Positions 34,882-43,809 of a stretch of DNA of 64,000 nucleotides are shown piece by piece. A program made the position numbers and the translations under genes. Below the pieces are notes generated by a model. The model had not been told where the DNA came from. It made no database searches and saw only the letters and a list, made by a program, of their open reading frames with translations. Origin of the DNA: Sulfurimonas sp. HSL-1656 (GTDB lineage Bacteria; Campylobacterota; Campylobacteria; Campylobacterales; Sulfurimonadaceae); NCBI RefSeq assembly GCF_039645585.1, contig NZ_CP147915.1, positions 1,426,001 through 1,490,000 of the forward strand, in the 5' to 3' direction. Each line of letters opens with the position of its first letter. The stretch's first letter is position 1.

Positions 34882-36242
34882 GAGCGGTTAAAGACGTTGA
34901 ACATCGCGAGGAATCCCTCCACTTTGAGCATCGGCCGGTAGAGGAAGGGTTCAAGGAAACTCAGCATCAGCAGCCTGTAGATGTCCTTCAGTTTCGTCAG
35001 GCGGCGCTTGACGAACATGTCTAAAGAGAGGGCGCCGATATTGAGCACGGTCCCCCAGGCGAACTCCAGCAGGAAAAAGACGATGAGCGCTTCGCGGTTC
35101 AGCAGGCCGAAAACGTAGAGCGTGATGATGGAGACGAGCCCCATGAACGTCACCATCGGTGCAATCCCCTCGACCATCAGATAGTAGGGGAGCGCGAGCA
35201 TCCCCACCCTGCCGTATTTCGGATTGAAAATCATTTTCTTGTTGTGGTAGAGGGTCTCGATGAGCCCCCGGTGCCAGCGGTTGCGCTGGCGCAGCAGCGA
35301 TTTGTAGTCGGTCGGCACCTGCGTCCAGCACATCGTATCGGGCAGGAAGCGGACGGTGTGGTCGATATTGTTATCGTAACAATGGCGATGGATACGCACC
35401 AGCAGGTCGAAATCTTCGCCCACAGTATGCCGGTAGCCGCCGATGGAGAGGACCATGTCCTTGCGGAAAACGCCGAACGCGCCGGAAATGATCAGCAGCG
35501 CGCCGAAACGTTCCCAGGCGATCCTCCCGGCGAGGAACCCGCGGGTGTACTCCAGCACCTGGAAAGATTCGATCTGCGTCTCCGGCAGCCCGCGGCGCAG
35601 GACATGCTTCTCGACGACGTCGCAGCCGTTCATGACGTTGACCCTTCCGCCGATGGCCACGAGCCGCCTGTCCAGCGAGAAGAGTACGATGCTCCGTAGG
35701 ATCGCGTCAAACTCCAGCAGCGAGTCTGCGTCCACACTGCAAAACAGCGGGAAGCGCGAGACGTTGATGCCGCAGTTGAGCGCGTCCGCCTTCCCCCCGT
35801 TGGCCTTATCGACGACAATGAGGTTCGGATAATCCGGCGACGTGTACGTCTGCCGGATCGGCTGGTGCGAAACGTTCAGCCGTACGGGGACGTTGCTCGG
35901 TTCCAGGCCGAACTCCTCTTTGAGACGCGAAAGCGTACTGTCGGTCGAACCGTCATTGATCACGATGATCTCGTACTCGGGGAAGTGGAGCTTCAGGAAA
36001 GAGTGGACCGAGGCGATGATCGTCTGCTCTTCGTTGAATGCCGGTACCAGGATCGACATCGGCCTATAGTTGTTCGAATTGATAATGCGGCTGACGATGA
36101 CATTCTTGGCGGAGAAGAAATAGGCCATGACCTGTTTGAGAGAGATCAGGATAAACACCGTCGTCGTCATGTTCGTAAACACGAGGAACATCAGGTAAAG
36201 GACCTGAAGCAGCAGGAAAAGATAGATCAGGTATTCGCTCAT
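34851..36242 (-). CDS. Membrane glycosyltransferase family 2 (polysaccharide synthase)
   Basis: 463 residues. N-terminal helices are followed by a GT-A domain: SILVPAFNEEQTIIASV, VINDGSTDSTL (about residue 96), CSVDADSLLEFDAIL (DxD), and the processivity motif QRNRW (about residue 303). Four or so C-terminal helices follow. This is the layout of PgaC, HasA and YaiP-type synthases that polymerise and export a polysaccharide through the inner membrane. Sugar donor unknown. The start overlaps the HEAT-like gene by 4 bases. Confidence 0.88.
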   Translation of the reverse strand: MSEYLIYLFLLLQVLYLMFLVFTNMTTTVFILISLKQVMAYFFSAKNVIVSRIINSNNYRPMSILVPAFNEEQTIIASVHSFLKLHFPEYEIIVINDGSTDSTLSRLKEEFGLEPSNVPVRLNVSHQPIRQTYTSPDYPNLIVVDKANGGKADALNCGINVSRFPLFCSVDADSLLEFDAILRSIVLFSLDRRLVAIGGRVNVMNGCDVVEKHVLRRGLPETQIESFQVLEYTRGFLAGRIAWERFGALLIISGAFGVFRKDMVLSIGGYRHTVGEDFDLLVRIHRHCYDNNIDHTVRFLPDTMCWTQVPTDYKSLLRQRNRWHRGLIETLYHNKKMIFNPKYGRVGMLALPYYLMVEGIAPMVTFMGLVSIITLYVFGLLNREALIVFFLLEFAWGTVLNIGALSLDMFVKRRLTKLKDIYRLLMLSFLEPFLYRPMLKVEGFLAMFNVFNRSWGHIKRKSI

Positions 36243-37366
36243 CGTTCTGCTCCTAGCGGGTAGAAGGCGTTCAGGCTGTCAAGGAAAAAGGGGTCGACGA
36301 TTTTGCCGGCCGCATTGCGCGTGACGATATCCAGGATCTCGACGCGCCCGATACCGTGTTTTTTACACATTTCGAAGATGTTTCTCCTGACATAGTAGTT
36401 TTCATCGAAGAAGTAGCCATACATGAATGTCAGCGCGGACCTGCCGCACAGGTCCAGCCCGGTCCGGGCACAGACGATGCGGGTGACCGTGTTGGGACTG
36501 TCGTAATACGCCCTGATCACGTCGCACTCCATCGCCCCGATCTTGTGGAGACTCCGTATATAGGTGACGACGAACTGTTCATCCTCCCGGTAGCGTTCGA
36601 ACAGGCTTTTTAGCAGCGGGGCGTATTCGCGTTTCTTCGTATCCCCCAGTGCGGCGACGACGCTTCTGACCATGACCATCGGCGCGTCACGGAACGGCGC
36701 CCCGTTCAGGAAAGCTTCCAATTCCCGGTACGCGATGTCGACAAACGCCTGCATATAGACGAACTCGCTGAACTTCAGGCTGATCCCCCTGCTGTATGCC
36801 CCCTGCAGCACCTCCGTAATATGGTCCAGGTCCTCGTCCGTTTCGGCGAGCTTCGCAAAACCGTACACGGAGTAGACCATCATTTCGAAGTCGGTATGTT
36901 TTGCAATCATCTTCTTGAAAAACGATTTCAGCCGCGGCGAATAGAGGAAAAGCATCTTCGTGAAAAAGAACTTTTTTTTCACCTCCGACCAGCTCGTCTC
37001 ATGCCGGCGCAGCAGGTAGGTGTCCACATCCATCGCCATGGCGAGCTCCCGGGTCTTGCTGCGTTCCGCGATGGGAAGAAAACTGTTCGTCTCGGTCAGG
37101 GCGTCGGCAAGCGCATAGTAATCAAGCCGGCCGTTCACCGTGATGTCGTTCTGCCCCGTTTCAAGGTAGCGGCTGATCTGCGGGAGATAGCGCTCTTTGC
37201 GCAGGACCACGCTGAACCTCCTGCGCTCGATGGAGTACTGCGATACCGACAGGACAATGAGCAGCACGACCGCGCTCAGAAAAAATGCGACCGTCACGTC
37301 CCAGACCAGCGGCAGCTGGTCGGTTAGGAACATCAGCCAGGAGTGGAGTATGTTTTCAGGCATCAC
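36239..37366 (-). CDS. Membrane-anchored helical-repeat (HEAT-like) protein of the polysaccharide cluster
   Basis: 375 residues. One N-terminal transmembrane helix (about 18-41) is followed by a cytoplasmic, all-helical part with HEAT-like repeat character (for example SVVAALGDTKKREYAPLLKSLF). Proteins of this kind accompany GT2 synthases and YaiO-like barrels in several Gram-negative exopolysaccharide loci and may scaffold the synthase. It overlaps both neighbours by 4 bases. No enzymatic motif seen. Confidence 0.65.
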   Translation of the reverse strand: MMPENILHSWLMFLTDQLPLVWDVTVAFFLSAVVLLIVLSVSQYSIERRRFSVVLRKERYLPQISRYLETGQNDITVNGRLDYYALADALTETNSFLPIAERSKTRELAMAMDVDTYLLRRHETSWSEVKKKFFFTKMLFLYSPRLKSFFKKMIAKHTDFEMMVYSVYGFAKLAETDEDLDHITEVLQGAYSRGISLKFSEFVYMQAFVDIAYRELEAFLNGAPFRDAPMVMVRSVVAALGDTKKREYAPLLKSLFERYREDEQFVVTYIRSLHKIGAMECDVIRAYYDSPNTVTRIVCARTGLDLCGRSALTFMYGYFFDENYYVRRNIFEMCKKHGIGRVEILDIVTRNAAGKIVDPFFLDSLNAFYPLGAER

Positions 37367-39102
37367 CAGTACCTTTTGAGGTAGAGGCTCGCGCCCCGGC
37401 GGTCGAATGTCGCGGTGTCCGAACGGTAGTGGTCATAAAAAAGCGCGGCCCCCGCCATCCACTCCGGCGACAGCCGGTAGCTCCCCTCCCCCCGGAGCAT
37501 GTCGGCGTCCGTATGGCTGAACACATTGCCGATGTCGACCTTCTCCGACGACGAGGCCCGTGTATAGGATAGCATGGCGTCCCAGCGGCAGGTGCTTTCG
37601 TATTTCAGCAGGTTCAGCAGCGCGTAACTGCCGCTCACGGGTATCCAGTAGAATTTCTGGTTCCAGGTATAGCGGTCGCCGAAATAGACGGAGTACTCCG
37701 GGACCAGCAGGTGTGTATCCGTCTCTTTGTAATGACTGTAGACATACCCCATGCCGACCTCGAAATTTCTTATCCCCTTGTAAAGGTGGCCGCCGAGGCT
37801 GTAGCGGGGAAGGAACGCCGCATCCGGCGCGGCAGAGAAGGAGAGGTAGCCCCATGTCCCGCTGCCGAAAGCGTCGTAAAGCTCTCCCCGGACATTCGTG
37901 TCGTAGAGGCCGTAGCGCCAGACCCTTTCAGCCGCGGCGACGAGCACCCGGCGCGCAATCGGCACTTCGATGCCGGCATAGACCCGCCCGTCGTCGTCAC
38001 GGCCGTCGCTGTAGGAGGCGAGTTCCGTCCCGGCCTCGAAGGCGTGGACCCGGGTGCGGCAGTAAAGCTCCGGGTAGGTCGTGCGGAACGCCTCCAGCGC
38101 CTCGCCTTCCAGTGTTGCCACGGCATCCCCCGCCTTCGATTTTTCATGCTGTTGCAGCAACACCGTGGCATACATCCGGGTCGTTTCCGGATCCCCGGGC
38201 TGCTCCGCGACGAGCGTTTCAAGCAGCGCTTCGGCTTTGCCCCTCTCTCCCGAGGCCATATGAAGCGCCGCCAGTTGTTTCCCCGCTTCGGTGTCTCCCT
38301 GCTGGGCATACCGCTGCTGCAGGCGTTCGGCGGCTTCGGCATTTTTGCCCTGCCAGCGCAGCAGGTTTGTCAGGATCGCCTCTGCTTCCGCACTGGCGGG
38401 GTAGCGCTCCAAAAGTGCCCGGGCGGCGGCTTCCGCTTCCGGGAACGTCTCCAGCCGGATCAATGCGCGGACGCGGAGCATCATAACGTCGTAAGCGTTT
38501 CTGACCCCCTCCGGTTCCGCATCGATCAGTGCCGGGACTTCACCCGGTGCCTCCTCCAGACGCGTTTCGCCCCTCTCAAGCAGAAGCGCCGTCCGGAGCT
38601 GCAGGTAAACGCGGTCGTTTGTGTAGGCCGGGTCAAGCGACACGAGCTGCTCAAACTGCGTCTGCGCTTCCACCGTACGCCCGGACCAGAAGAGCAGCGT
38701 CGCGTACTGTTTCAATACGTCCCCGTCACGGGGAAACGTTGCTGCCAGCATACGCGAGGCGTCGCAGGCAGCCGACGCACCCTGCACCCGCGCCACCTCA
38801 TACAGGCGGTCGACAAAAAGCTGACGGATCTTGCCCGGATCGTCTTTGACCGTTTCAAAAGCGTCCACCCCGAGCTTTGCCGCGCTTTCCCGGACATCCG
38901 TTTCGCTGCTGCCGACAAAACAGCGCACAGTGTAACTGCCCTGCTCCCCATAGGTCACGCAGTACAGCGCGAGATCGTCCGGGAGATGTTGCCGTGCTTC
39001 CTGGGCCGCCATGGGCGTTTCAAACTGACCGACGCTCGCCGAGAAGATGTCCGCCGACAGGCACACGGGCAACAATATCCACGGCAAAAAAAGTCGTTTC
39101 AT
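37363..39102 (-). CDS. Outer-membrane polysaccharide export protein: SPOR-like + TPR + YaiO-type beta-barrel
   Basis: 579 residues from the ATG at 39102 (signal peptide MKRLFLPWILLPVCLSA). Then come an SPOR-like region (SVGQFETPMAAQEARQHLP), six or more TPR-like repeats (about residues 110-340), and a C-terminal beta-barrel of alternating aromatic strands (VYAGIEVPIARRVLVAAAER ... GASLYLKRYW) ending in an aromatic residue, as outer-membrane barrels do. TPR plus YaiO-like barrel mirrors PgaA/YaiO exporters. It heads the four-gene cluster. Confidence 0.75.
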   Translation of the reverse strand: MKRLFLPWILLPVCLSADIFSASVGQFETPMAAQEARQHLPDDLALYCVTYGEQGSYTVRCFVGSSETDVRESAAKLGVDAFETVKDDPGKIRQLFVDRLYEVARVQGASAACDASRMLAATFPRDGDVLKQYATLLFWSGRTVEAQTQFEQLVSLDPAYTNDRVYLQLRTALLLERGETRLEEAPGEVPALIDAEPEGVRNAYDVMMLRVRALIRLETFPEAEAAARALLERYPASAEAEAILTNLLRWQGKNAEAAERLQQRYAQQGDTEAGKQLAALHMASGERGKAEALLETLVAEQPGDPETTRMYATVLLQQHEKSKAGDAVATLEGEALEAFRTTYPELYCRTRVHAFEAGTELASYSDGRDDDGRVYAGIEVPIARRVLVAAAERVWRYGLYDTNVRGELYDAFGSGTWGYLSFSAAPDAAFLPRYSLGGHLYKGIRNFEVGMGYVYSHYKETDTHLLVPEYSVYFGDRYTWNQKFYWIPVSGSYALLNLLKYESTCRWDAMLSYTRASSSEKVDIGNVFSHTDADMLRGEGSYRLSPEWMAGAALFYDHYRSDTATFDRRGASLYLKRYW

Positions 39103-39336
39103 GCTGTCAAACCACAATCTTTCATATTTTTTTCGTTCTCTGCATGATACGGTATGCTTCCTAAAGCGCCGATTCGCCACGTTAAAAAACAATATTGTTA
39201 CGTTTCGACCGTCACATCGGTTGTTGCTGCGGAACTAATAACGGAAAGAAATTCGGGATATGCTGTACAAGAGTAGAAATAGTGTCAGAGAGAAGGAAAT
39301 GGTGCGCTTGCGGGACAGTGGACGGTCCCGAAGCGG

Positions 39337-39435
39337 TTAGAACTGTTTGGCGTAGACGGCAACGGCGATCAGACCGATATAGACCATTGCCATGAAGCTG
39401 AACTTCGTGCGAAAGTAGTTGTCCAAAGCGTGCAT
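39337..39435 (-). CDS. 32-residue membrane microprotein
   Basis: Reads MHALDNYFRTKFSFMAMVYI then GLIAVAVYAKQF. It has one membrane helix (about 14-28). A perfect AAGGAG lies 6 bases before the ATG. It sits alone between the polysaccharide cluster and the nif-associated genes on the same strand. Size and topology resemble small subunits of membrane complexes. Function unknown. Confidence 0.6.
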   Translation of the reverse strand: MHALDNYFRTKFSFMAMVYIGLIAVAVYAKQF

Positions 39436-39473
39436 CGTTTCTCCTTGAGCCTTGATTACCGCACTTATTGCAA

Positions 39474-39887
39474 TTATGGTTCCGGACAGGGTTCGCCGTT
39501 TTCGGAGGAGCAGCTGTTGTCAATCGGCGTGCCCAGCGGCGTGTTGATGATCCCCTCGATTTTCGCCTGGTCGAAGCCGCACATGCGGTGACCGTTGACG
39601 CTGATAAGGGGCCGGCGGATCAGGATGGGATCTTGCAGGAGCATGGAGAGGGCCGTTTCGGCGTTGAACGCCGTAGGGTCGACCCTCCCCTCTTTGACGG
39701 CGGGGGCATTGGGGTTGAACCACTCGGCCACCGGACGCTCGTCCAGGTAGGTCCGCAGTTCGTCGGGCCCCATGTTGAGCGCCAGAAGGTTCTGTACGAT
39801 CAGCGTACAGCCCGCTTTATAGAGCAGCTTTTTCTGACGCGCATTGGTGGCGCAGCCCGGCTTTTCGTAAAAGAGGACCAGCGTCAT
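39474..39887 (-). CDS. Nitrogenase-associated ArsC/Spx-like protein (TIGR01616 type)
   Basis: 137 residues with a thioredoxin-like ArsC fold. YEKPGCATNARQKKLLYKAG (one N-terminal Cys), RPVAEWFNPNAPAVKEG and LLQDPILIRRPLISVNG are characteristic of the nitrogenase-associated ArsC subfamily found beside nif genes. A C-terminal SCSSENGEPCPEP tail adds two Cys. Exact role unknown; it links the 39-42 kb operon to nitrogen fixation. It overlaps the preceding gene by 4 bases. Confidence 0.85.
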   Translation of the reverse strand: MTLVLFYEKPGCATNARQKKLLYKAGCTLIVQNLLALNMGPDELRTYLDERPVAEWFNPNAPAVKEGRVDPTAFNAETALSMLLQDPILIRRPLISVNGHRMCGFDQAKIEGIINTPLGTPIDNSCSSENGEPCPEP

Positions 39888-40186
39888 CCCAGTTCGACCA
39901 TATCGATGGCTTTGTCGGTGAGGCAGTAGGTCGTCGTACCGTCATCGTCCTCGGTCATGCAGTGGTTGAGGCACCCCGCATCCCAGAGGATTTCGATCGC
40001 CTCGTCGACGAGCTTCTGGTCCAGCCCGAGGTAAAAGGCGATATCCTCCGCCTCGTAGACGCTGTAATTCTCCTCGTCGGCGAGGTTGTAGATCGCCTTC
40101 ATCACGCTGCGGAGAATCCGCGTCTTGTCAATCGGTTCGGACATATCCATCCCAGTTTCGGACATCTCTACACTCTCTTCGGACAT
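39884..40186 (-). CDS. Small acidic hypothetical protein, possible winged helix
   Basis: 100 residues from the ATG at 40186 (SD AAGGAG 5 bases away). An acidic start (MSEESVEMSETGMDMSEP) is followed by a helical region (TRILRSVMKAIYNLADEENY) and a beta-hairpin-like end (DDDGTTTYCLTDKAIDMVEL), a pattern compatible with a winged-helix fold. Three Cys. Between the unknown 231-residue protein and the nitrogenase-associated gene. Function unknown. Confidence 0.65.
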   Translation of the reverse strand: MSEESVEMSETGMDMSEPIDKTRILRSVMKAIYNLADEENYSVYEAEDIAFYLGLDQKLVDEAIEILWDAGCLNHCMTEDDDGTTTYCLTDKAIDMVELG

Positions 40187-40188
40187 TT

Positions 40189-40884
40189 TCACTCCTTCAA
40201 AGCCGCTATCTGTTTTTGCAGTGCGATCCGCTGCAGCGGATGCAACTGTGTCTTTTCCACCCATGTCTCATACGCCTCGGTATAGTGCGCTTTGAGTAGA
40301 GGATGCAAATTCTGTGCCTGTTTGCTCAGCGTCTCCAGGTAGGCCTTCGCCTCGTCATAGGTGAACTTGCGCACCGGCTGCAGGCGGCGCTTCATCCCTT
40401 CGACCAACTTGTCGTCCAGGAAACCTTCGGCCATGCTCAAAAAGCTCGTCGCGGCCCCCAGGTCGGCATAGTGTTCGTTCCAGATCCGGCCGTTGATGAC
40501 CTGGTCGCAGGCCATGTCAATGAAGACCGGCGCGTACTCCAGCACCTGCACCAGCTCGGTAAAGTCGTTGTCGACCATGGCGCGGAAAAGCATCCGGCTC
40601 CGGTTGCGTACCTTGACCCGCAGGCGGTCGTTGGCGATGACGTCGGGATGCAGCCGCGTAAAGCGTTCATACGCCCCCAGGCGCGAGTGGTTGAAGGCCA
40701 TGATGGAGACCATGACGTTTTTGTCGCTCACCTGCTCGGGGTGCGAACCGGAGGGGCGGTAGAAGGCCCACTCCAGCCGCGCTTCGTCATCCTCGTGGTA
40801 GAGGTAGAGCTCGTCGCCCCTTGTCTCGAAGTCCGGTTCATCCTTGAGGGCTTCGATCTCTTCCTTGTAACTCAGGTCGTACAT
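40189..40884 (-). CDS. Conserved-looking hypothetical protein in the VWA/nif-associated operon
   Basis: 231 residues, soluble, no signal peptide. Acidic N-terminus (YKEEIEALKDEPDFETRGDE), a middle rich in aromatic and hydrophobic helices (FTELVQVLEYAPVFIDMACD), and a helical C-terminus. I do not recognise the family. It follows the VWA gene by 109 bases and precedes the small acidic gene by 2. By position it may be a partner of the MoxR/VWA pair. Confidence 0.65.
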   Translation of the reverse strand: MYDLSYKEEIEALKDEPDFETRGDELYLYHEDDEARLEWAFYRPSGSHPEQVSDKNVMVSIMAFNHSRLGAYERFTRLHPDVIANDRLRVKVRNRSRMLFRAMVDNDFTELVQVLEYAPVFIDMACDQVINGRIWNEHYADLGAATSFLSMAEGFLDDKLVEGMKRRLQPVRKFTYDEAKAYLETLSKQAQNLHPLLKAHYTEAYETWVEKTQLHPLQRIALQKQIAALKE

Positions 40885-40993
40885 ATCTACTCCTCACGGC
40901 ATCCGAACAAAGTCCGGCTGCCTACGCTGACGCTGTGTCTCCCTCGGCGGGATGCCCGCGCATCCTTGATGCTTTTATACAACGCAAACCTCC

Positions 40994-42148
40994 TTACAGA
41001 TCAAAGTAGAAGACGTCGCCATAGGGCTCGAAACGCTTCATATTGCGTTTCTCGCTCACCAGGAAGAGCGTCGGCAGGTGCGAGGCCTTTTCTATCTTGA
41101 AGAAGCCGTCGCTGAGCACCATCAGCGTCGCCGCCGCCTCGTCCGCCGTATTGAGGTACTCCAGCACCGGTGCGAACTGCGTCCCGCCGTTGCCCTTCTC
41201 GAAAGCGACCTCCGGTTTGAGCGCCTGGGCATCGTAGGTGACGATCTTCTCCTTGTCGACCTCATCGTCGAAGGGAATGACCGTTACCTTGAAGTCGGTA
41301 CTGAGACGCAGCACCGAATCGATGATGCCGAGGAACTTCGAGAAAGTGTCGCGGCTGATACTCATGGAACGGTCCAGCGCGATGTAGAGGTTGAGGCGGT
41401 TGTGCTCCTGGCGGTACCCGGGCAGGTAGAGCCCCTGGTAGATGAAACGGCGGTTGGGCCGGGAGAAGTCGCTCTGCTTGTCGAAGAAGCTCTCCGTCAT
41501 ATAGGTGTGCAGGAGCGTCGCGAGGTCGATCTTGGGGCGGGTGACTTCGCGGATCACTTCCAGGAAGGAGGCCGGGATGTTCCCCTGCTTCTGCGCCGCG
41601 CCCATGGCCTGCACGATCAGCGCGTCGATCTCTTCCATCGCCGCCTCGCTGTCGCCCTCGCTCTCTATGAGGTCCTGCTTCTGTTCCTGCGGGTTCTCGT
41701 CGTCGGGCGTGCCCTCCCCCTCCGGGTTCTCCTGGTAAAGCGCGTTGTAGACCTCCTCGACGCTCTGGTCGCGGTACTTCTCCATCATCACTTCGTGTTC
41801 GGGCCGCTCGCCGACCCGCTCGAAATCATCGAGCAGCAAGTTGATGACGACGTCGCTGCTGCGGTTCCACGTCTTGTGGTCGCGCCCGCCCATACGGAAG
41901 GGGTGCTTGAGCATGATGTGCAGCAGCGTATGGGCATAGATGTACTTGAGCTGCTGTTCGGGAATGGTTTCGGCCATGGTCGTATCGACATAGATGGCCG
42001 TCCCATCGGTCTCGAAGGCTTCGTGGGGGTTCTTGCGGTAGCGCATGGGCAGGGAGAGTGCCAGGACGCTCAAGAACGGGTGGTCAAATAGAAACTGGAC
42101 GCGGATCTTCTCCAGCCGGCGCTGCAAATCGCTCTGTTCTTCTGGCAT
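40994..42148 (-). CDS. VWA-like / DUF2201 putative metallopeptidase-domain protein (MoxR partner)
   Basis: 384 residues. The N-terminal half carries a zincin-like motif in IYAHTLLHIMLKHPFRMGGRD (about residue 70); the Glu of HExxH is not in the usual place. An acidic low-complexity linker rich in E, Q and D follows (about 140-180). The C-terminal VWA-type domain starts LYIALDRSMSIS (a MIDAS-like D-x-S-x-S). Proteins of this type pair with MoxR ATPases. The MoxR gene lies 3.7 kb upstream, separated by alkD and the cassette cluster. A sigma-54 element precedes it. Confidence 0.8.
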   Translation of the reverse strand: MPEEQSDLQRRLEKIRVQFLFDHPFLSVLALSLPMRYRKNPHEAFETDGTAIYVDTTMAETIPEQQLKYIYAHTLLHIMLKHPFRMGGRDHKTWNRSSDVVINLLLDDFERVGERPEHEVMMEKYRDQSVEEVYNALYQENPEGEGTPDDENPQEQKQDLIESEGDSEAAMEEIDALIVQAMGAAQKQGNIPASFLEVIREVTRPKIDLATLLHTYMTESFFDKQSDFSRPNRRFIYQGLYLPGYRQEHNRLNLYIALDRSMSISRDTFSKFLGIIDSVLRLSTDFKVTVIPFDDEVDKEKIVTYDAQALKPEVAFEKGNGGTQFAPVLEYLNTADEAAATLMVLSDGFFKIEKASHLPTLFLVSEKRNMKRFEPYGDVFYFDL

Positions 42149-42184
42149 GGCCCTCTCTCTACCCTGGGTTTATGCCGGAAAATA

Positions 42185-42200
42185 TGCAATCGCCGTTCTA
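42185..42200 (-). promoter_or_regulatory. Sigma-54 promoter element upstream of the VWA operon
   Basis: The minus strand reads TAGAACGGCGATTGCA, matching the local nif element T(G/A)GAAC(G/A)-N4-TTGCA with correct -24/-12 spacing, although the -24 GG reads AG. It lies 37 bases before the ATG at 42148, overlapping nothing but the 3' flank of alkD. Confidence 0.6.
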
Positions 42201-42211
42201 TGGATATGAGG

Positions 42212-42916
42212 CTACACCTCCCCCTTCAGGTAAGCCTTGCGCTCTGCCTCCGGGAACTTTTCGATGGCGTAGCGCAGCATCGTCCGAGGCATTGTCTTGT
42301 AACGGGAGGCAAGAAACGCCCGCTCTCTTGCAGGGTCTCTGTTGCCGACTTCCCGCAGCATCCAGCCGACGGCCTTGTGGATAAGGTCATGGGTATCGGC
42401 AAACAGCAGTTCCGCAATCTCCAGCGCCGTGTCGAATTGTCCTTTGCGGATAAGGTAGAAGGTCGCCATGATCGCAATGCGGCGTTCCCACAGGCTTTCG
42501 GATTGTGCGAACGTATAGAGGACCGCTTTGTCCCTTGCTATCAGGTACTTACCGACAATGTAAGGCGCGGAGCTGTCGACGAGGTCCCAATTGTTGATAT
42601 AGTCGGTATTAGCCATGTAGCAGTTGTAAACCGCCTCTTTCTCCGCCGCGTCGCCGCGCTCGTACTTCGCGACCATCAGCAGCAGAGCGAAGAGGCGCTC
42701 TTCATGATAGGCGGAATGCAGCAGCTCCGCGACCTCATCCAACGGCGTCGCCCGGAACCGTGCAACGTGCTTCCGAAGTACGGGAACACGGATGCCGAGG
42801 AAAAAGTCCCCTGCTCCATACTCCCCCTCACCCGTTTTGAAAAAACGCTGCGAATGCTCGGCGATGTCGGGGTCACCGAGGCTTCTGAGAGTTGAGCTGA
42901 TATTTTTTGCATTCAT
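42212..42916 (-). CDS. DNA alkylation repair protein, AlkD-like HEAT repeats
   Basis: 234 residues, all-helical. AlkD family hallmarks are FFKTGEGEYGAGDFFLGIRVP, NWDLVDSSAPYIVG (catalytic Asp region with preceding Trp), LWERRIAIMATFYLI, DLIHKAVGWMLREVG and TMLRYAIEKFPEAERK. It excises alkylated purines. The ATG lies 14 bases after the last attC-like site, so it could be the terminal cassette, but its GC-rich sequence matches the chromosome rather than the cassettes and no attC follows it. Confidence 0.92.
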   Translation of the reverse strand: MNAKNISSTLRSLGDPDIAEHSQRFFKTGEGEYGAGDFFLGIRVPVLRKHVARFRATPLDEVAELLHSAYHEERLFALLLMVAKYERGDAAEKEAVYNCYMANTDYINNWDLVDSSAPYIVGKYLIARDKAVLYTFAQSESLWERRIAIMATFYLIRKGQFDTALEIAELLFADTHDLIHKAVGWMLREVGNRDPARERAFLASRYKTMPRTMLRYAIEKFPEAERKAYLKGEV

Positions 42917-42929
42917 TCCGCGTACTTGT

Positions 42930-42994
42930 TAACGTTTAAAATGATCAATCAAAAAGCCGTCCGCGGGTTTTTGATTGGCTCCTGTAATTTGTTA
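42930..42994 (-). repeat. attC-like site 1 (integron cassette recombination site)
   Basis: 65 bp on the minus strand from TAAC, the stop codon of the preceding gene, to CGTTA. The inner arms CAATCAAAAACC and GGCTTTTTGATTG form a long hairpin. It is nearly identical to sites 2 and 3. The 7-base core only partly matches the RYYYAAC/GTTRRRY consensus. Confidence 0.65.
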
Positions 42995-43726
42995 ACTCTT
43001 AATTTCAAACCAAATTTCGAGAAACCTTTTTTCGCTCCCTTTGAACCAAAGATAAGCGGCTGACCACAGAGAGCCACAAACAACAGACCAAAAAATGAAT
43101 TGTACCCAAGCACCAATGGACTTATTAGTATTTGAATCATTAAAAATCTTGACAAGAGTCTGAAACGGTTCAGTTAGGCCAACAGCAAGAAAAAATATGA
43201 TTCCAGCTGAAAACGACAACGTAACAAAAGGTAAAAATAGTGCGAGTGACGTTCTGCGTGATGATTTGGAGGGATGCGCGGTGACACATTCTCCTTTGAA
43301 TTCGGCGTACGGGATACGTCGAGGTTCGCTGCCTCGAAAGAACCAAGGGCGTGCCTCACGCTTTGCGCGTTCCCAGTCGTGTTTAAGAAGCAGCGCCATA
43401 CGTTCAGTAAATTCTTTCACTTGCATGTCTTTGTCTTCAGCTGTAGCTAGCAGCTCAACAACTTGGATTATCGCTATATCTTCAGGGTCAAAGGGGTTTA
43501 CATTCAACGCAAGTTGGGAGCAATGAAATCCAACATCCTGAAAATTTCCAGCCCGGGTTGCCTTGATTAGCGAGTCAGCAAGATTACGCATGTCGTTACG
43601 CCATTTTGCGCGTTCTTGTGTAACGTTTTTAATTTGTATGTTTCTTTCATTAGTTCGCAAAGATACGATGGCTGCAATAAGGGCAGCAAGTACACTAGAT
43701 GATAAAAGGATGCTAAACGATTCCAA
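42992..43726 (-). CDS. Cassette gene: hypothetical membrane protein
   Basis: 244 residues. One N-terminal helix (about 5-23), a cytoplasmic-looking helical middle with many charged residues, and two C-terminal membrane helices (about 165-185 and 210-228). AT-rich unlike its neighbours. The TAA stop is embedded in attC-like site 1. GGAG lies upstream of the ATG. No recognised family. Cassette genes often encode defence or stress functions, but nothing specific can be read here. Confidence 0.7.
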   Translation of the reverse strand: MESFSILLSSSVLAALIAAIVSLRTNERNIQIKNVTQERAKWRNDMRNLADSLIKATRAGNFQDVGFHCSQLALNVNPFDPEDIAIIQVVELLATAEDKDMQVKEFTERMALLLKHDWERAKREARPWFFRGSEPRRIPYAEFKGECVTAHPSKSSRRTSLALFLPFVTLSFSAGIIFFLAVGLTEPFQTLVKIFNDSNTNKSIGAWVQFIFWSVVCGSLWSAAYLWFKGSEKRFLEIWFEIKS

Positions 43727-43744
43727 TGGAACTCCTGTAAAAGT

Positions 43745-43809
43745 TAACGTTTAAAATGAGCAATCAAAAAGCCGCCTGAGGGTTTTTGATTGGCTCCTCT
43801 GATTTGTTA
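43745..43809 (-). repeat. attC-like site 2
   Basis: 65 bp, minus strand TAACAAATCAGAGGAG at the start and AAACGTTA at the end, with the same CAATCAAAAACC / GGCTTTTTGATTG stem. The first TAA is the stop of the 43807-44568 gene. Confidence 0.65.

Noticed and set aside
42212-42916. alkD as a fourth integron cassette
   Set aside because: No attC-like site follows it and its composition matches the chromosome; it is more simply the gene flanking the array.
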